Assembly (NCBI GenBank): GCA_021234155.1
Contig: JAJEKV010000015.1
Coordinates: 7,474,822 to 7,538,821, forward strand
DNA length: 64,000 nt
Direction of reading: 5' to 3'
DNA from: Isoetes taiwanensis
Lineage: Eukaryota; Streptophyta; Lycopodiopsida; Isoetales; Isoetaceae
The notes below the pieces were generated by a model. It did no database searches, was not told the origin of the DNA, and saw only the letters and a list, made by a program, of their open reading frames with translations. Positions 34,091-45,089 of the stretch are shown one piece after another. Within the stretch, counting starts at the first letter, position 1; the number at the start of each line of letters is the position of its first letter. The translations under genes were made by a program, and so were the position numbers.

Positions 34091-37000
34091 CGCCGATGGC
34101 CGCCACTAACCTACTCGCATGGTATGAGGATGGAGAGCACTGGGATCCTCAGGTTCCGTTTGATCTCTTACAGCCCCTGCTACTCCAGCGCATTGACCTC
34201 ATCGCCCATATGCAAAGCCACCCCGACTATGCGGGATTTTTGGAGTTCTATACCGAGGAGATGCTTCCTCTTTGCACCCCTTCGGTGAACCTCCTCAGCT
34301 CTACATTGAGCGCGAGGTTGTGAGGGAGATGCTTGGGGGGCGACACCCATGCGTATGACGTACTCAAAGGCAAACTTAGGTGGGATAACCAACCGCCAGT
34401 AGTCATGCATGAAGGACGGCAGTATCTTGAGATCGCCTTTGCTCTAGCCATCCTCATGGATCAGTATGTTGATGTGACGTTCCAGCACAGTATACGGTCC
34501 CAGGACGTATACTGTACTGTCTCGTCACGCGTACACGCCACTCCAACTGACGTGTACGCCGACGTGTAGCCAGGTGAGTAGCCCTAGGGGGCAACTTGCT
34601 AGGTATGTGCATTTCTTATTAATGTGCACATGCACATTTATTAAGGTGCACACATTTCCATGTGGGCACATTTAGGTGCACACATTTCCATGTAGGCACA
34701 TTTGGCCACCTAGCCATTAAAGGCAAGTGGGCCCATTTCCAATTATCCCACATACCTAAAGGGATAATTGGAAACCCTAAGCCCCAACCCTTGCCTATTT
34801 AAGTAGGAGAACCCTAACTTGCCCATTTTCGTTCCTAGGGTTTTAGAGCTCTGTTTTGGCTGCTCTAGGAGTCAAAACCGCCTCCCAGATTCCGTCTGAG
34901 AGAATGGCACCATTAGTTTCTCTTGATTCGAGCAGTTCAGTAGGATGGTCGAACTCAGGTCAGGAGGAGCAACTCATGGATCAGGTATGTAGTCGATTTA
35001 ATGGTCTAAACCGTTTTCCAGTCATTGTATCAGTAGGTTTAGCCTATTAAATCGCCTTTAGCAGCTATCTAGATCTCTAGATGAGTAGATACAGGACTCT
35101 AACTAAAGAACCTAACTCTATGATATAGATTAGATCTATGTTCTTTAGTTCTTCCGCGGATGTATATGGATGATGTATCTCTGTGAACTCCTTGTATTGG
35201 GAAGGGGGGTAGAGACTTCAAGCTTGGTAGTAGATGCTCCTAGATTAGCCTCTCTAGCACACCATAGATTCGGCCTGTGTACAAGAACCACACCTGGTTT
35301 GGGGTGGAGGGGCCGTGACCGGGCCGAGAAGGAGGTTCGTGTTCTCGACTCTTGAACGATCCCTCCGGTGTGTAAGGCCTACCGGGGATCATTGTGACTA
35401 GGTCTAATGGCTTACCACCGAAAGTGTGGGTAAGGCATGGGCTCGACACCGGAAGTGGTGTTCATGACTTTCCAAAGGTTCAAATCGATCACGGGCAAAG
35501 GCCCTCTAGTCACCTTGAGTCAGCATGTAGATCTCTGGAGGGAGTGATCCCTACCGCCCCATCCAGAACTGGGATGATGACCCGGGAAATAGCCCTTCGC
35601 TATGCATCCCGTGGGCTACTGATCAGTCCCCGACACTTTTCACCTACTCGCAAAGTGTGCACGGGAGGGGCGGATGGAGTGGACAACCCTATGCCATGTT
35701 CTTATGCCGCCCAAATCCATTGCCATGAATTCGCCGCGCAATGAACTCGAGACCCAAGCCGCCACCATCCCTTTGAGTCTCGAGCCTTGGGTAGGATTCC
35801 CTATGTGATGTGTCGATCTTTGTCTATGCAGATATGTGGAGGACCATCCTTCGTGATGGTCATATGATGTTGATGTATGTACTACCGACATGTATGTTTA
35901 CGCCCCGCATGCTAGGTAGGCCCCGAGGGAGACAGGTAAAGGACCCCTTCATTCTTCCCAATTGGAACTCTTCAAGGTTGCAGTGATACGTGGAGGGCCC
36001 TATATTAGCATGGAGCTGGTATGGGGGATGAACTCCTGTTTGTATACGGTGAGTGCACCGTATATGAGTAGGGGACGTCACAGTTGAGGATGAACTTTTA
36101 CCAGCAGAGAAAGGCAAGCTTCCCGAGCCTTCTGATGAAGAGGAAGACGAGCACATCGGCATGGATGACTTTACACGTTGGAAGCAGCTGGCCGAGGAGC
36201 TGCCACCACGTCGGGAGCAAGCAGCACGCTTGTCCGGGCTGGACGCCCTTCCAGTTGTGTATCATCAAGGCCAAGAGTATCTCCTTTTGGATGATATTAT
36301 CTGGACTTTTCACGTAGTGGCCGGATTCAAGCGCCGACGCAAGGACCACGTGCTCTATGAATTGGCAGAGTACTGTATGGATGATTTTATAGATTTCACC
36401 CCTATTGATCTTCCACAAGAGGTGCAGCAGCTACTCCAATTTCATCAGGAGACCATAGAGTCGGCTGATACTCTGCTGTGGCTTAGGGATTTGATGCTAC
36501 AAGATCCACCAACACAGCCTCCTCCGGATGCTTTTACGGCTATGGGACCTCATGTTCCCAATATTAATATGGTTGAAGTTCCCTCCAATTCGGATGAGGA
36601 AGGGGAAGATCTTTACCATAACCCTATTCATCTTAAAGAAGAGCAGGAGGAACTCAAGGAGGAGGAGGTCCCCATGGACTTAGATAAGGAGATCGCCACT
36701 TCAGCAACCCCGCAAGGAAAGGCGTTGGGGAATCACCTCACCCGCTTCTTCTTGTCAGCTTTCCGGCAAGGGCAGGTCCTTTTTGTGGCCCGAGACCTGG
36801 CCCCCGAGACCGAGGCATCATGGTGGAACCTCCGTGCACTATCCACATTGGCAGGCCATAAGAAGCTCTCCTATCGCACCCTTACTTATGTGCTGGTGCG
36901 GCGGGATCTTGCCCTTACGGCATTAGGTCAAGATATCGCACCCTGGATGAGCATGAAGCTCCTTACGTCGGCTCCATTGGCTGCCGCCTATCCTTCAGAG

Positions 37001-37111
37001 GTTGCTTCCATTGCGGCTGCCACAGTAGATCCAGGGGTGACCTTGTTACGTCATCGACCGCCGCCACCATTTCCTACGCCAAGGGACCAGGATGCGGGGC
37101 CTAGCTCCTAG
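34091..37111 (+). pseudogene. Chromovirus ORF3, acidic protein of unknown family, split by a solo LTR
   Basis: The frame starts after the acceptor at 34,090 with ATG at 34,096 (MAATNLLAWYEDGEHWD), is cut by a solo LTR at 34,473-36,082, and resumes at 36,083 with EDELLPAEKGKL in the same frame once the LTR and one TSD copy are removed. It ends at 37,111. A TGA at 34,321 interrupts it; reading the +1 frame between 34,275 and 34,345 gives a smoother sequence (LYIEREVVREML), so a pair of compensating indels in C- and G-runs is likely. Two related modules share the pattern PVV-H-(E/Q)G-YL (around 34,395 and 36,250). Acidic stretches (PSDEEEDEH, KEEQEELKEEEV) lie in the middle; the end is proline-rich. 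The family is not recognised. Confidence 0.7.
34473..36082 (+). mobile_element. Solo LTR of a related family with perfect 5-bp TSD
   Basis: This 1,610-bp LTR begins TGTGACGTTCCAG and ends GACGTCACA, like the host element's LTRs, and shares with them the block gcaaagtgtgcac followed by ggaggggcggatggagtgga. The target duplication GTTGA is exact at 34,468-34,472 and 36,083-36,087. No primer site or internal region follows, so it is a solo LTR formed by LTR-LTR recombination after insertion into ORF3. Confidence 0.95.
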
Positions 37112-37303
37112 TCATTTATATTATGTATTGTAGAGTATCGCCTTTGAGCTACTCAAACATATGTAATCCTATGTTGCTGTTCTTCACGCATTTTTGAATA
37201 CAATCAAATTGTCTCTTTCCTACAATACTTGTCTTTCTCTTCTAGAGTCTGAAGTATAAGGAATAATTCATTTGTTGTACATTCATTTTTTGTCGTCTTA
37301 TAG

Positions 37304-37764
37304 ACGATGAGATCGAAGAGAGCGAAGACGAAATACCTGAGGAGCTGCGACACGGAGACGAACCACCTTTAGAGCAGGGCTACGAAGAAGAGGATGGAGA
37401 GTATGAGGATGATGATGACGATTATGAAGAAGAAGAGCCAGAGAAGGAAGGCGAACCCTATGACCCCATTAAGGGTTTTGAAATTGTTAATATCCTTCGT
37501 GAGCACGCCTTCGAAAATCTGCAGCAGACACTCCGTCGTACGTGGAACTATTGGGATATGACGAAACGGGAAGCTTTTGCGGATGCAAACGATCATCTCT
37601 GGCAGATCTTCTATGCGCTTCGAGACCTCTTCAACTTACTGATCATTAGTCCTACTTTGGATTACCAGTATGTGATCATACAGGCATGGGCTCACTATAA
37701 AGTAGTCAGGGCAGTACGGGAGAGTATTCGTTACTCCATTCTGTACCCCTTCACGCAGCCCTAG
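37304..37764 (+). CDS. Chromovirus ORF4, acidic-tailed protein, unrecognised
   Basis: An open frame of 153 codons starts right after a 3' splice site (TTTTTTGTCGTCTTATAG) and has no early ATG, so it should be expressed by splicing. In phase with the LTR leader exon it begins DDEIEESEDEIPEEL. The first third is a strongly acidic stretch (EEDGEYEDDDDDYEEEEPEK) and the rest is a mixed, probably helical domain rich in Trp and Tyr (RRTWNYWDMTKREAFADAN, QAWAHYKVVRAVRESIRY). Acidic tracts of this sort are common in histone chaperones and other basic-protein binders; with an H3-like protein in the same element this is suggestive only. The frame is intact. AATAAA follows at about 37,900. Confidence 0.65.
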
Positions 37765-38010
37765 GCCTGATCTCCACGGTCCCTTTATAGCTACGTGTGT
37801 TTTGTTTGGAATTGTCCTATGTATAATTGTCAGTTTTGTACTGTACAGCCTCGAGTTTTGCAACACTTTTTTTAATGTAAATGTGACTTTGTCTTCATAA
37901 TAAAATTGTTTTCTTTAATTCTCTTTTCTTGTCCTTATTGTTGTCTGGTGTTTACTTCTTGTTATCCTAAATGGGATGTGTTTGCTTATCTTTCTTCTCT
38001 TCCTATTTAG
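37765..38010 (+). promoter_or_regulatory. Spacer with AATAAA and 3' splice site before gag
   Basis: AATAAA lies near 37,900 (cttcataataaaattg) and a long pyrimidine tract (tatctttcttctcttcctat) leads to TTTAG at 38,010. The acceptor phase fits both the downstream gag frame and the LTR leader exon. Confidence 0.6.
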
Positions 38011-38374
38011 ATGGTGCACGCCCATGGGCGACACCCGTTCAACCGGGCCGTCTTACCCCGGAGCACGAGCTTATGATTATGAAATGCCAGCTCACCGAAC
38101 TCCAAGCCTATATGTTGCAGCAGAATCCCCCACAGGAGTATGGACCAGTGATTCATGCCCCATTGAACCCGGCGCCACCACTGGCTCCTGCACCTGCACC
38201 TATGGCCGCTACAGCAACTCGATCCAAGAGGACACGCCCTAGTTCCTCTTCGGACGCTGCCTCAGAGTCTTCTGACTCTTTTGATTCCTCTGAGGATGAG
38301 GCTGACCATGCCAAGGCCAGTAAAAAGGATTACCAGAAGACGGTGGATTCCGCCATCACGGGTATCTGGAAGAA
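38011..38374 (+). pseudogene. N-terminal part of chromovirus gag, interrupted
   Basis: The frame opens directly after the 3' splice site, without an ATG until MIMKCQLTELQ, and encodes a proline/alanine-rich then serine/acidic segment (RPSSSSDAASESSDSFDSSE) typical of gag N-termini. It ends at a stop just after 38,374, where inserted DNA begins. The gag core (FSGKTRNGVDAESWLDEM) resumes at 45,093 on the same strand. Confidence 0.65.
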
Positions 38375-38680
38375 TCGGAAACTCTAGATCACTTTAGATC
38401 TATAGCATGGTTGCATGAACTAGGTAGCACCCTTAAGAAATTGGCAGGACTTGATGTGAACCCTTCTACAGAAAAATCTTCACTATATTGGGGTAGTATA
38501 ACATATGTGGCCAGTATCTTAAGTCTGGCATAATACTAAACCTTGAAATTGACTGTGAATTATCCAGTCTGGCATAGCTCCAACTTTTTGTAAAGGTGCG
38601 CAAAGCTTGGGTTCTTAAGTGTAACCTTGTGTCTATGGGGCATGTTAATTGGTTAAAATATTTAACTTTTGCTTGGGACT

Positions 38681-39312
38681 TTTGCAAATTACACTCTAGA
38701 TGACCATGATTGAATGCTGTTGAAAATAACTAATTGAATGTTGAAAAAACATCCACAGCTCTATCTTGGATTTAAATTACTGAGTGATGTTATTGGTACC
38801 CAAATGATGTGAGTTTACATTGATATTTGTAGCGTAGCTGGTGAAGCATCCATCTTGATGGGGTTATGGCTTAAATGTGGGATCTCGGATTGATCATGTA
38901 GGGTTGTTGTTTAGCCATATATCCTAGAAAACGGTTTGAATATTTTAAATCACAAAATACCTTTGCAACATGAGCCAACCGTGTTATACGTTCCCCATTG
39001 CCAATGCCAACACTCTTTCAGTAATCAAAGTTATGCTCTGGCTTTTATTAATCCCCATATTTCAAATCTCATGTATTACGTTACAGTGTTATACCAGTAG
39101 TTGCAAAAGTAGCACTTATCGTCTATGTCAGGTTTCTTGTGGAAAATGTAGCATCGATGAAATGGACAGATCGAGATGAGATATCTAAGTATATAAGATG
39201 TTATCCAATTGAAATTGATTCTCAAGAGTTGTCAGCAAGCAAGAGGAAAAGGCTTTATTGGACAAACATTCAACAGCATTCAATCATGGTCATCTAGAGT
39301 GTAATTTGCAAA
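38681..39312. repeat. Inverted repeat, 44-bp perfect arms
   Basis: The arm 38,681-38,724 (starting tttgcaaattacactctaga) is the exact reverse complement of 39,269-39,312. The enclosed 544 bp has no ORF of note. It could be a small foldback or MITE-like element. A short piece of the arm region (ctgttgaaaataactaatt) recurs at about 41,040. Confidence 0.85.
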
Positions 39313-39322
39313 AGGCCCATTT

Positions 39323-41034
39323 GGGTGTAAATATGGTAATGCTACCCAAAAAGCACTATCCGGACAAGTGCTTTAAGTGCTTTAGGTGCTTTACCCTCGA
39401 GTGCTTTTTCATTCAACGACCTCGGGGGGTTGTTACTCCAGAAATAGGATGGATCATTCCGTGGAGGTAAGGATCGATGAGATGGATGATCCCGCGGTGG
39501 GAGATCTCCGAAATGGTAAGGATCGCTGACGAGGATCTTCAAGGGTGGGAACTCCATTGGCGGGAACTCCATTGGCGGGACAAGATTGATGGAGTTTCTC
39601 TTTTTTTCAATGCAAAGATAAAGAACACAAATTAGAGTTCAAATCGGCATAGAAATCATAGGTGAATTAACAATGTTTTATTGCAATTTGATTTAGATTG
39701 ATAATTCAATCTCTATTGCATTGGAGATTGAATTGTGGGCAGCTCTCTTGAAAGCATCCATTTAACCTAAGAAGCTTTTTAGGATTCAAATCAAGTGAGA
39801 AGAGACAATCTGATTACTCTTTGTTTTTCTTAAGAGTATTTTTGTTCCATTCTTTCAATGTATTATGCATCTCTAATGTTGTATCCTAGATCTCACGTTA
39901 TTTTTTTTTCCCCAAATGGGAAAATTGACGAGCACTCGACATTGATATCTTGAGTTCTACCAATCTATTTGGAGCGATTTCATTTTGATCTAGAAGTATA
40001 CTTCGGTCTCTTTCTTTTGCAATCAAAATCACACAAATCCGATCTCTGAGGATAGCCTCTCAAACTTGGCTGATTTTTACTCATTCACGGTGGAGTGCAA
40101 ATTGATGTCACAAGAATATACAAAATTCAGACTTTAATATCTTGAGTGGTGCTGATCGGTTTTGAGTGATCTCACATGCATTTTAAACTAGACACTTAGC
40201 ACTTTCTCTTGCAATTTAAATCACTCAAATCTGAGCTATGAGGAGTGAGAAACAGTCTCTCAAAGTTCTGATTTTTGTTACTGAGTTCTGATTTTTGTCA
40301 CAAAATATACCAAAACTCAGAATTTGATATCTTGAGTTTTAATGAATAATTTTTGATGATTTTACCTGCATCTAAAAGTAGACACTATGGCCTTTCTCTT
40401 GCAGTTTAAATCAATTAAATCTGAGCTTGGATGCGGGAGAAATGACCTCTCAAAGTTGGTCAATTTTCACTAATAGTGGGTTAACATTGTCTTTTATATG
40501 ATCATTGTTGTTCTATATTGTTGTGAGTAGTCTTGCGTGCATTCACATTTCGTCATTTACATTATTGATCAAGCTTTGTTAATCGAGTTTTGAGATCCTT
40601 TTGTATCAAAGCAATCTTAATACATTCTTGCAATTCCGCTCTCAGATTAAAACAATCTTAATACTATTCATGCAATTCCATTACTTCTTAGTTTTATCCT
40701 TGCAATTCCATTACTTCTTTTTGAACAGACAACCAGTCTTCTTTGTTTGTTATTTTCTCTCTAACTTTCTCCATACTCTATTGAAACCAATCCAACATCG
40801 AAACTGCCATGTAATGTATCTCAGCAAAAAAAAAAATTGACATTACATGGCATCAAAATGCAAAGATTGGAGAGTATCAGAGGTGATAATTATTAATCTA
40901 ACTTAGCCGAGAACAAAGTACAGGCAGGAAGCATTTACGGCATGACTTTTGGCCGTGCGCAGCCAAGTGCTTTAAGTGCTTTAAGTGCTAAGTGCTTTCG
41001 CGTTTTTTTGGGTAGCATTACCATATTTACACCC
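39323..41034. mobile_element. Non-autonomous TIR DNA transposon, 1.7 kb
   Basis: Perfect 30-bp terminal inverted repeats lie at 39,323-39,352 (GGGTGTAAATATGGTAATGC...) and 41,005-41,034. Both ends carry clusters of the subterminal motif AAGTGCTTT (39,367-39,405 and 40,971-40,999), as in hAT or Mutator-like elements. ATTT flanks both ends and may be a 4-bp target duplication. The interior is AT-rich, with repeated 'caaaactcag' and 'atcttgagt' segments, and contains no transposase. Confidence 0.85.
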
Positions 41035-42279
41035 ATTTACTGTTGAAAATAACTAATTCCTCAACTATATGGAATGTAAACCATCATATGGGAAAACCGT
41101 CATTATTCTCCCATGTCTGTTTCCATGACTTACTCTTATAGTGAGGACAAGTTGTGTTTGGTTATACAGTCAATGAGAATGGTGCTTTCATGGTCCAATG
41201 CAAGAAAACACATGCATAATAACGGTTTGAGTTAGTCTGCAACAACTGGCTGCTCACTGTGACCATATAGAAATATGGGAAATACTTGGCTAGTTAAACA
41301 TGGACTACCAGAAAAACTTAGTCTAGATCTATTAAAATGCTCTCACTTAGATACAATACAGATCTGGGACATCCTTGGCTTTGGATCAGAATAACATGCA
41401 AATCAAGGAGGGGCTACCCAGAAAAACAAGAAAGAACATTACTTCTGGTAATTCTAGAAACAGAGATGTATGTTCCAATCACAAAATTGAATACTAAAGT
41501 TACTAGAACATATGAATAACATATCATTCACCACTGCACTTCTGCTCTGGTCCAGAAATTGGTCTATTGACAATGAACAGGATATAATGAGACATTTACA
41601 CAGTAGCCAGTATATGGCTGTCAAAGAATGGAGTTACCATGCTAGAATAAATTTGCAATAATAAGCTCCAACAAATGCAATGCAATGGTCCCAAAGTCCA
41701 GATCCAGCAGGAGAAAGCACAGGCTGGACAGTGCAAATGTGATGGCAAAGAAGTGGCAACTAGGGCCAAAGACTGCAGATCTTAGTTGTCCTCCATGTCA
41801 TTCTATTTTGTACCAACTTTTGTAAGAGTTCAAGAACATACCAGAGTCGTCCAGTAAACCAAGTCTCAAACTAATTTCCACAATGGGACTCACGTAGAAC
41901 TTTTGAGAACAGTAAATGGTGCTGACATCTGCACCCAAATAAATCCTATAACCTCCATTTTGGCAGAAGTAGCAAAACTTCTGCTTAGATTAGTTGCTGT
42001 CCACTTCACCTGCAAAACTGGCAGCCAAATGTTCTCAACCTATCAACTAATTTTACAAATGACTCTCGCTTATTTCGTTTAATGTTACAATCAATTTGCT
42101 AAAAAAACTTCAAAGCTTCAAGGACTTACTTGGCTGAACCTGCAATGCAGCAATGGCAGACCCTGCAATTATAAGCTTCACAGCAATGGCAGACCCTGCA
42201 ATCTTGCCCTTGGGAGTTGAACCCAAATTAAACCAAAATCAGCTCTGATTGTTTTTTAAATATTATATTCAGCATTACA
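41035..42279. other. Non-coding stretch, 3' side of the gene at 42.3-43.5 kb
   Basis: No gene was seen. A 21-bp motif, agcaatggcagaccctgcaa, occurs twice at about 42,147 and 42,182. Confidence 0.4.
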
Positions 42280-43523
42280 TCAGATATCGTGCTTGATCCT
42301 CACGAGATGTGGAGCCATACAATCTTTGCATGCCACGGCGCACTCTCTTCTATATCCAACCTTCTTCTCGTCTACTAAGAAATGAAATTCAGAATATTCA
42401 GTGAGCGACTCAACTAATTTTCTGCATTCAATTAGTGTCCAGTCCTCTTCCACATTCAAAGTCCGCATAGAACCGTTGTCGATATGTATATCCAATTCTA
42501 TAGAACTAGTTCTATTGCGGTGTTCCTCAACTGCTACCCAGACATACTTGCCATTTTCCCACTGTTTTTTGTACCTCTGAACAAAAAAATTCCAGTATAA
42601 TGTCTGCTTTGGCAGCCTATACCTGAAAGAATAATATCACACTATCATTTGTAAAATAGAAGCAATTAGAAAATAAGAAATTACCTGAATATGAAGCTGC
42701 CTGAATCCACTTGGCACTTGGTTATTTGGCCAACAGTTTCATGAGTTCTAATCCTCCATTGTCCGTAAAATAGTTGGTCAAGCGATTCTTCTGTAACTCC
42801 TTTAAAAATATAAGTTTGAGGTGCAACTCTTGGTGTCTGCACATCCTTGAACATGTAAGCAAATATGCCTATGGGAATGAACGCCTTCAGTCCACCGCGA
42901 ACCCCTCCTCTTTCAGTCAATAACTTGGCAACCTCTCTTGTCAGTAGAAGGCGGAATGCAGTGACAGAATGCATGTCATTAATTCCTCTACACAAAAGTA
43001 ATAATGTTGGAGGATTGACAACTGTTAACTTTACGTTCCTGATTTGCTTCGTATAATGGTACTTGTGGAACCATATGCCTTGAGCCTTAAGGGAAGACAA
43101 TGAAATATCAGGAAACAACAACTTCCCAATCAAGTAATGGTATACCTCCAAGACGCTAGTGATGCTTTGTGCCGAAACAGTATCCTTGAAGTCAGATGAG
43201 CATAGACAATTTACATCAAGTTTTGGAAACGTGGAAGAATTGGAAATATCCTCTTTCATCATGTCTTGAGGTCCATATGCATGTGCAACTATTATCTGGT
43301 CCACACATTTTCCACCTTGGCTGGTCACGAATCCAAGCACCTGGGCCTTCCAATGTGAATTCAAGTCATTGAGCTTGCGCTTCTTCACTCTATGATGACC
43401 GCATTGCTTTGGCATCATGGTGACCCACGAACCAATGGATATGTGCAGATCAATCCATTGTCCTGTGACATCTTTGCCATTTCGCAAAATAATTTGACTG
43501 AATTCTGAACGCTTTGATGACAT
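42280..43523 (-). CDS. Unrecognised two-exon gene inside the gag insertion
   Basis: On the minus strand exon 1 (43,523-42,685, 839 nt) and exon 2 (42,622-42,280, 343 nt) are separated by a 62-bp intron with GTAATT and CTTTCAG borders and join in frame to 393 codons ending in TGA. The protein begins MSSKRSEFSQIILRNGKDVT and contains TERGGVRGGLKAFIPIGIFA and the Cys-containing end CAVACKDCMAPHLVRIKHDI. I recognise no domain. Intact frame, correct splice sites and non-repetitive composition point to a real or recently captured gene. Upstream, 43,600-44,850 may hold a 5' UTR exon: a donor-like CAAG|GTATTT lies near 44,742 on the minus strand. Confidence 0.6.
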
Positions 43524-45062
43524 TATCTACAAGAATAACAAGAAGTATTTAATTAATTTATGCACAGACTGAACCATGCCTGAACCATAAACTGCTTGAT
43601 CAAAACTCACATGAAAAGAGCAGGAATAAATAAATGAGATGGAATACACCATCTTGCTTACCTTTCCTCCAAGAAAAGCCCAGTGTCTGCAGCACTAACA
43701 GCGCAAGAAGATATCAACGTTGCTAAAAGCCCCACTGTCCAAACAGCTGGGCCTCCGAGCAGGACCAGCCAATGAATTGCCGATTCTGTATAACATCAAG
43801 CAGGAGATCATGAACATTTCAAAAAAACGAGCTTGTCCTCATCTACACCATGCTGCCTTACTGGTATTTATAGCTGGCACTGCAAGTCCACAACTAACTT
43901 TGACCCAGAAGCTGGGCAAATATCCACAGTAGAAAAGCCCAAAAACTGCAGCGCGTAATTGTGAAAATCTTGGATTGTGAAAATCTTGGATTGTAGCAGG
44001 AGAATAGTTGCTAGAAAAAATGCGGCAGCAGTAACAGCAGCTCCCATACGGCCTCCATAATATCTATTATGCACATTTTGGCCTGTGAATAAATCAAATT
44101 CGTCTCATATGGGACCATACGAGCATGCTTCTATCTATATAAACTTAACAAATCTGCATAAGATTGATACACTGCTAGAGTTTAGGACTTAGAAGGTGCA
44201 TTCCACAAGCAAGTATCTGAAAAGTCTGGTTGCAGAAAATGGATCGTGTCTTGGACTCGATAGTTCTTTCTGCTTGGTAATGTCAGATGGTTCACCAGAC
44301 TGCAAATGTCAGGGATAGCAATTGGAATAATTAAACCTCCAAAACAACACAATTAATTATGATATGTTCTAATCGTTTTGAACTAAAGTCACAATCAGAC
44401 AATTATGAGAATGCTTACGAATTTCCTTAGAACAATAACAAGTATAAACTGATGTATGCTTTAATTTCTTAGCACTACTGCAACTGTTTCAACCATCTTT
44501 CCAGTAAAGCTAAAGATAAATATAATTGTCTTACTTGGGGCCTATGTTTTCTTGACCCCATATATTCGAGACAAGTAAATAATCACATGTAGTAACAGAA
44601 TCATCAAGATTAAATAAACTGAATTCAGAAGGTAAAGAGACTCACAATTTTCAGAGCGTGTCTTCCGAGGCAAACAGGGTTTGAGGTCTGTAATCTCACT
44701 CGGTGCAGAGTCTCGTGGACGAAAGTTGGAATAAAAATACCTTGAAGATCAATGTCAATTCACGATTTCGGATGTACGTAGAGAGTGGAGTCTCTTCTGG
44801 TCGGCAAGAAATGGAGGGAAGGAATTTCGTCATCCCCTTAATCGAGGCTCGAAATTCGTTAGCCCTATTATTTTAGTATTTTAGTGAGATTAATGAGCCC
44901 TATTATTTTGGTGAGATTTAATGCTATGGTTAGGTAGCAATAATTTCAACGAGGAAAAAGGATTATAGTTGCCATGTAGGAGTAGGATAAATCAACTAAG
45001 CCTTTCACCTCATTGGCCCATTGCAAATGCTGATGTGGAATTTCGAGGGTGCCCTATTAGGA
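43524..45062 (-). other. Probable promoter and 5' untranslated region of the inserted gene
   Basis: No confident coding region. A minus-strand open frame at 44,074-43,868 has a hydrophobic start (VTAAAFFLATILLL) and could be a separate small protein or chance. A 16-18-bp tandem duplication, ttgtgaaaatcttggat, sits at 43,960-43,996. Confidence 0.35.
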
Positions 45063-45089
45063 TAGGATGAGATCCCGTTTGGCCTCTAA

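Larger units (their letters stand above)
38375..45089. mobile_element. 6.7-kb insertion inside gag, possibly Helitron-like
   Basis: Everything between the two gag parts is unlike the retroelement: AT-rich, with a spliced gene on the minus strand and a TIR transposon. The junctions fit Helitron rules loosely: A|TC at 38,374-38,376 and CTAA|T at 45,086-45,090, with a weak hairpin (GGATgagATCC) about 15 bases before the end. No Rep/helicase sequence was seen, so it would be non-autonomous and gene-carrying. Exact removal leaves the gag frame one base off, so small indels or other borders are possible. Confidence 0.4.

Noticed and set aside
38375-45089. Accepting this segment as part of the chromovirus internal region
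   Set aside because: Composition, strand and content (spliced minus-strand gene, TIR element) differ, and gag is visibly split at its borders.
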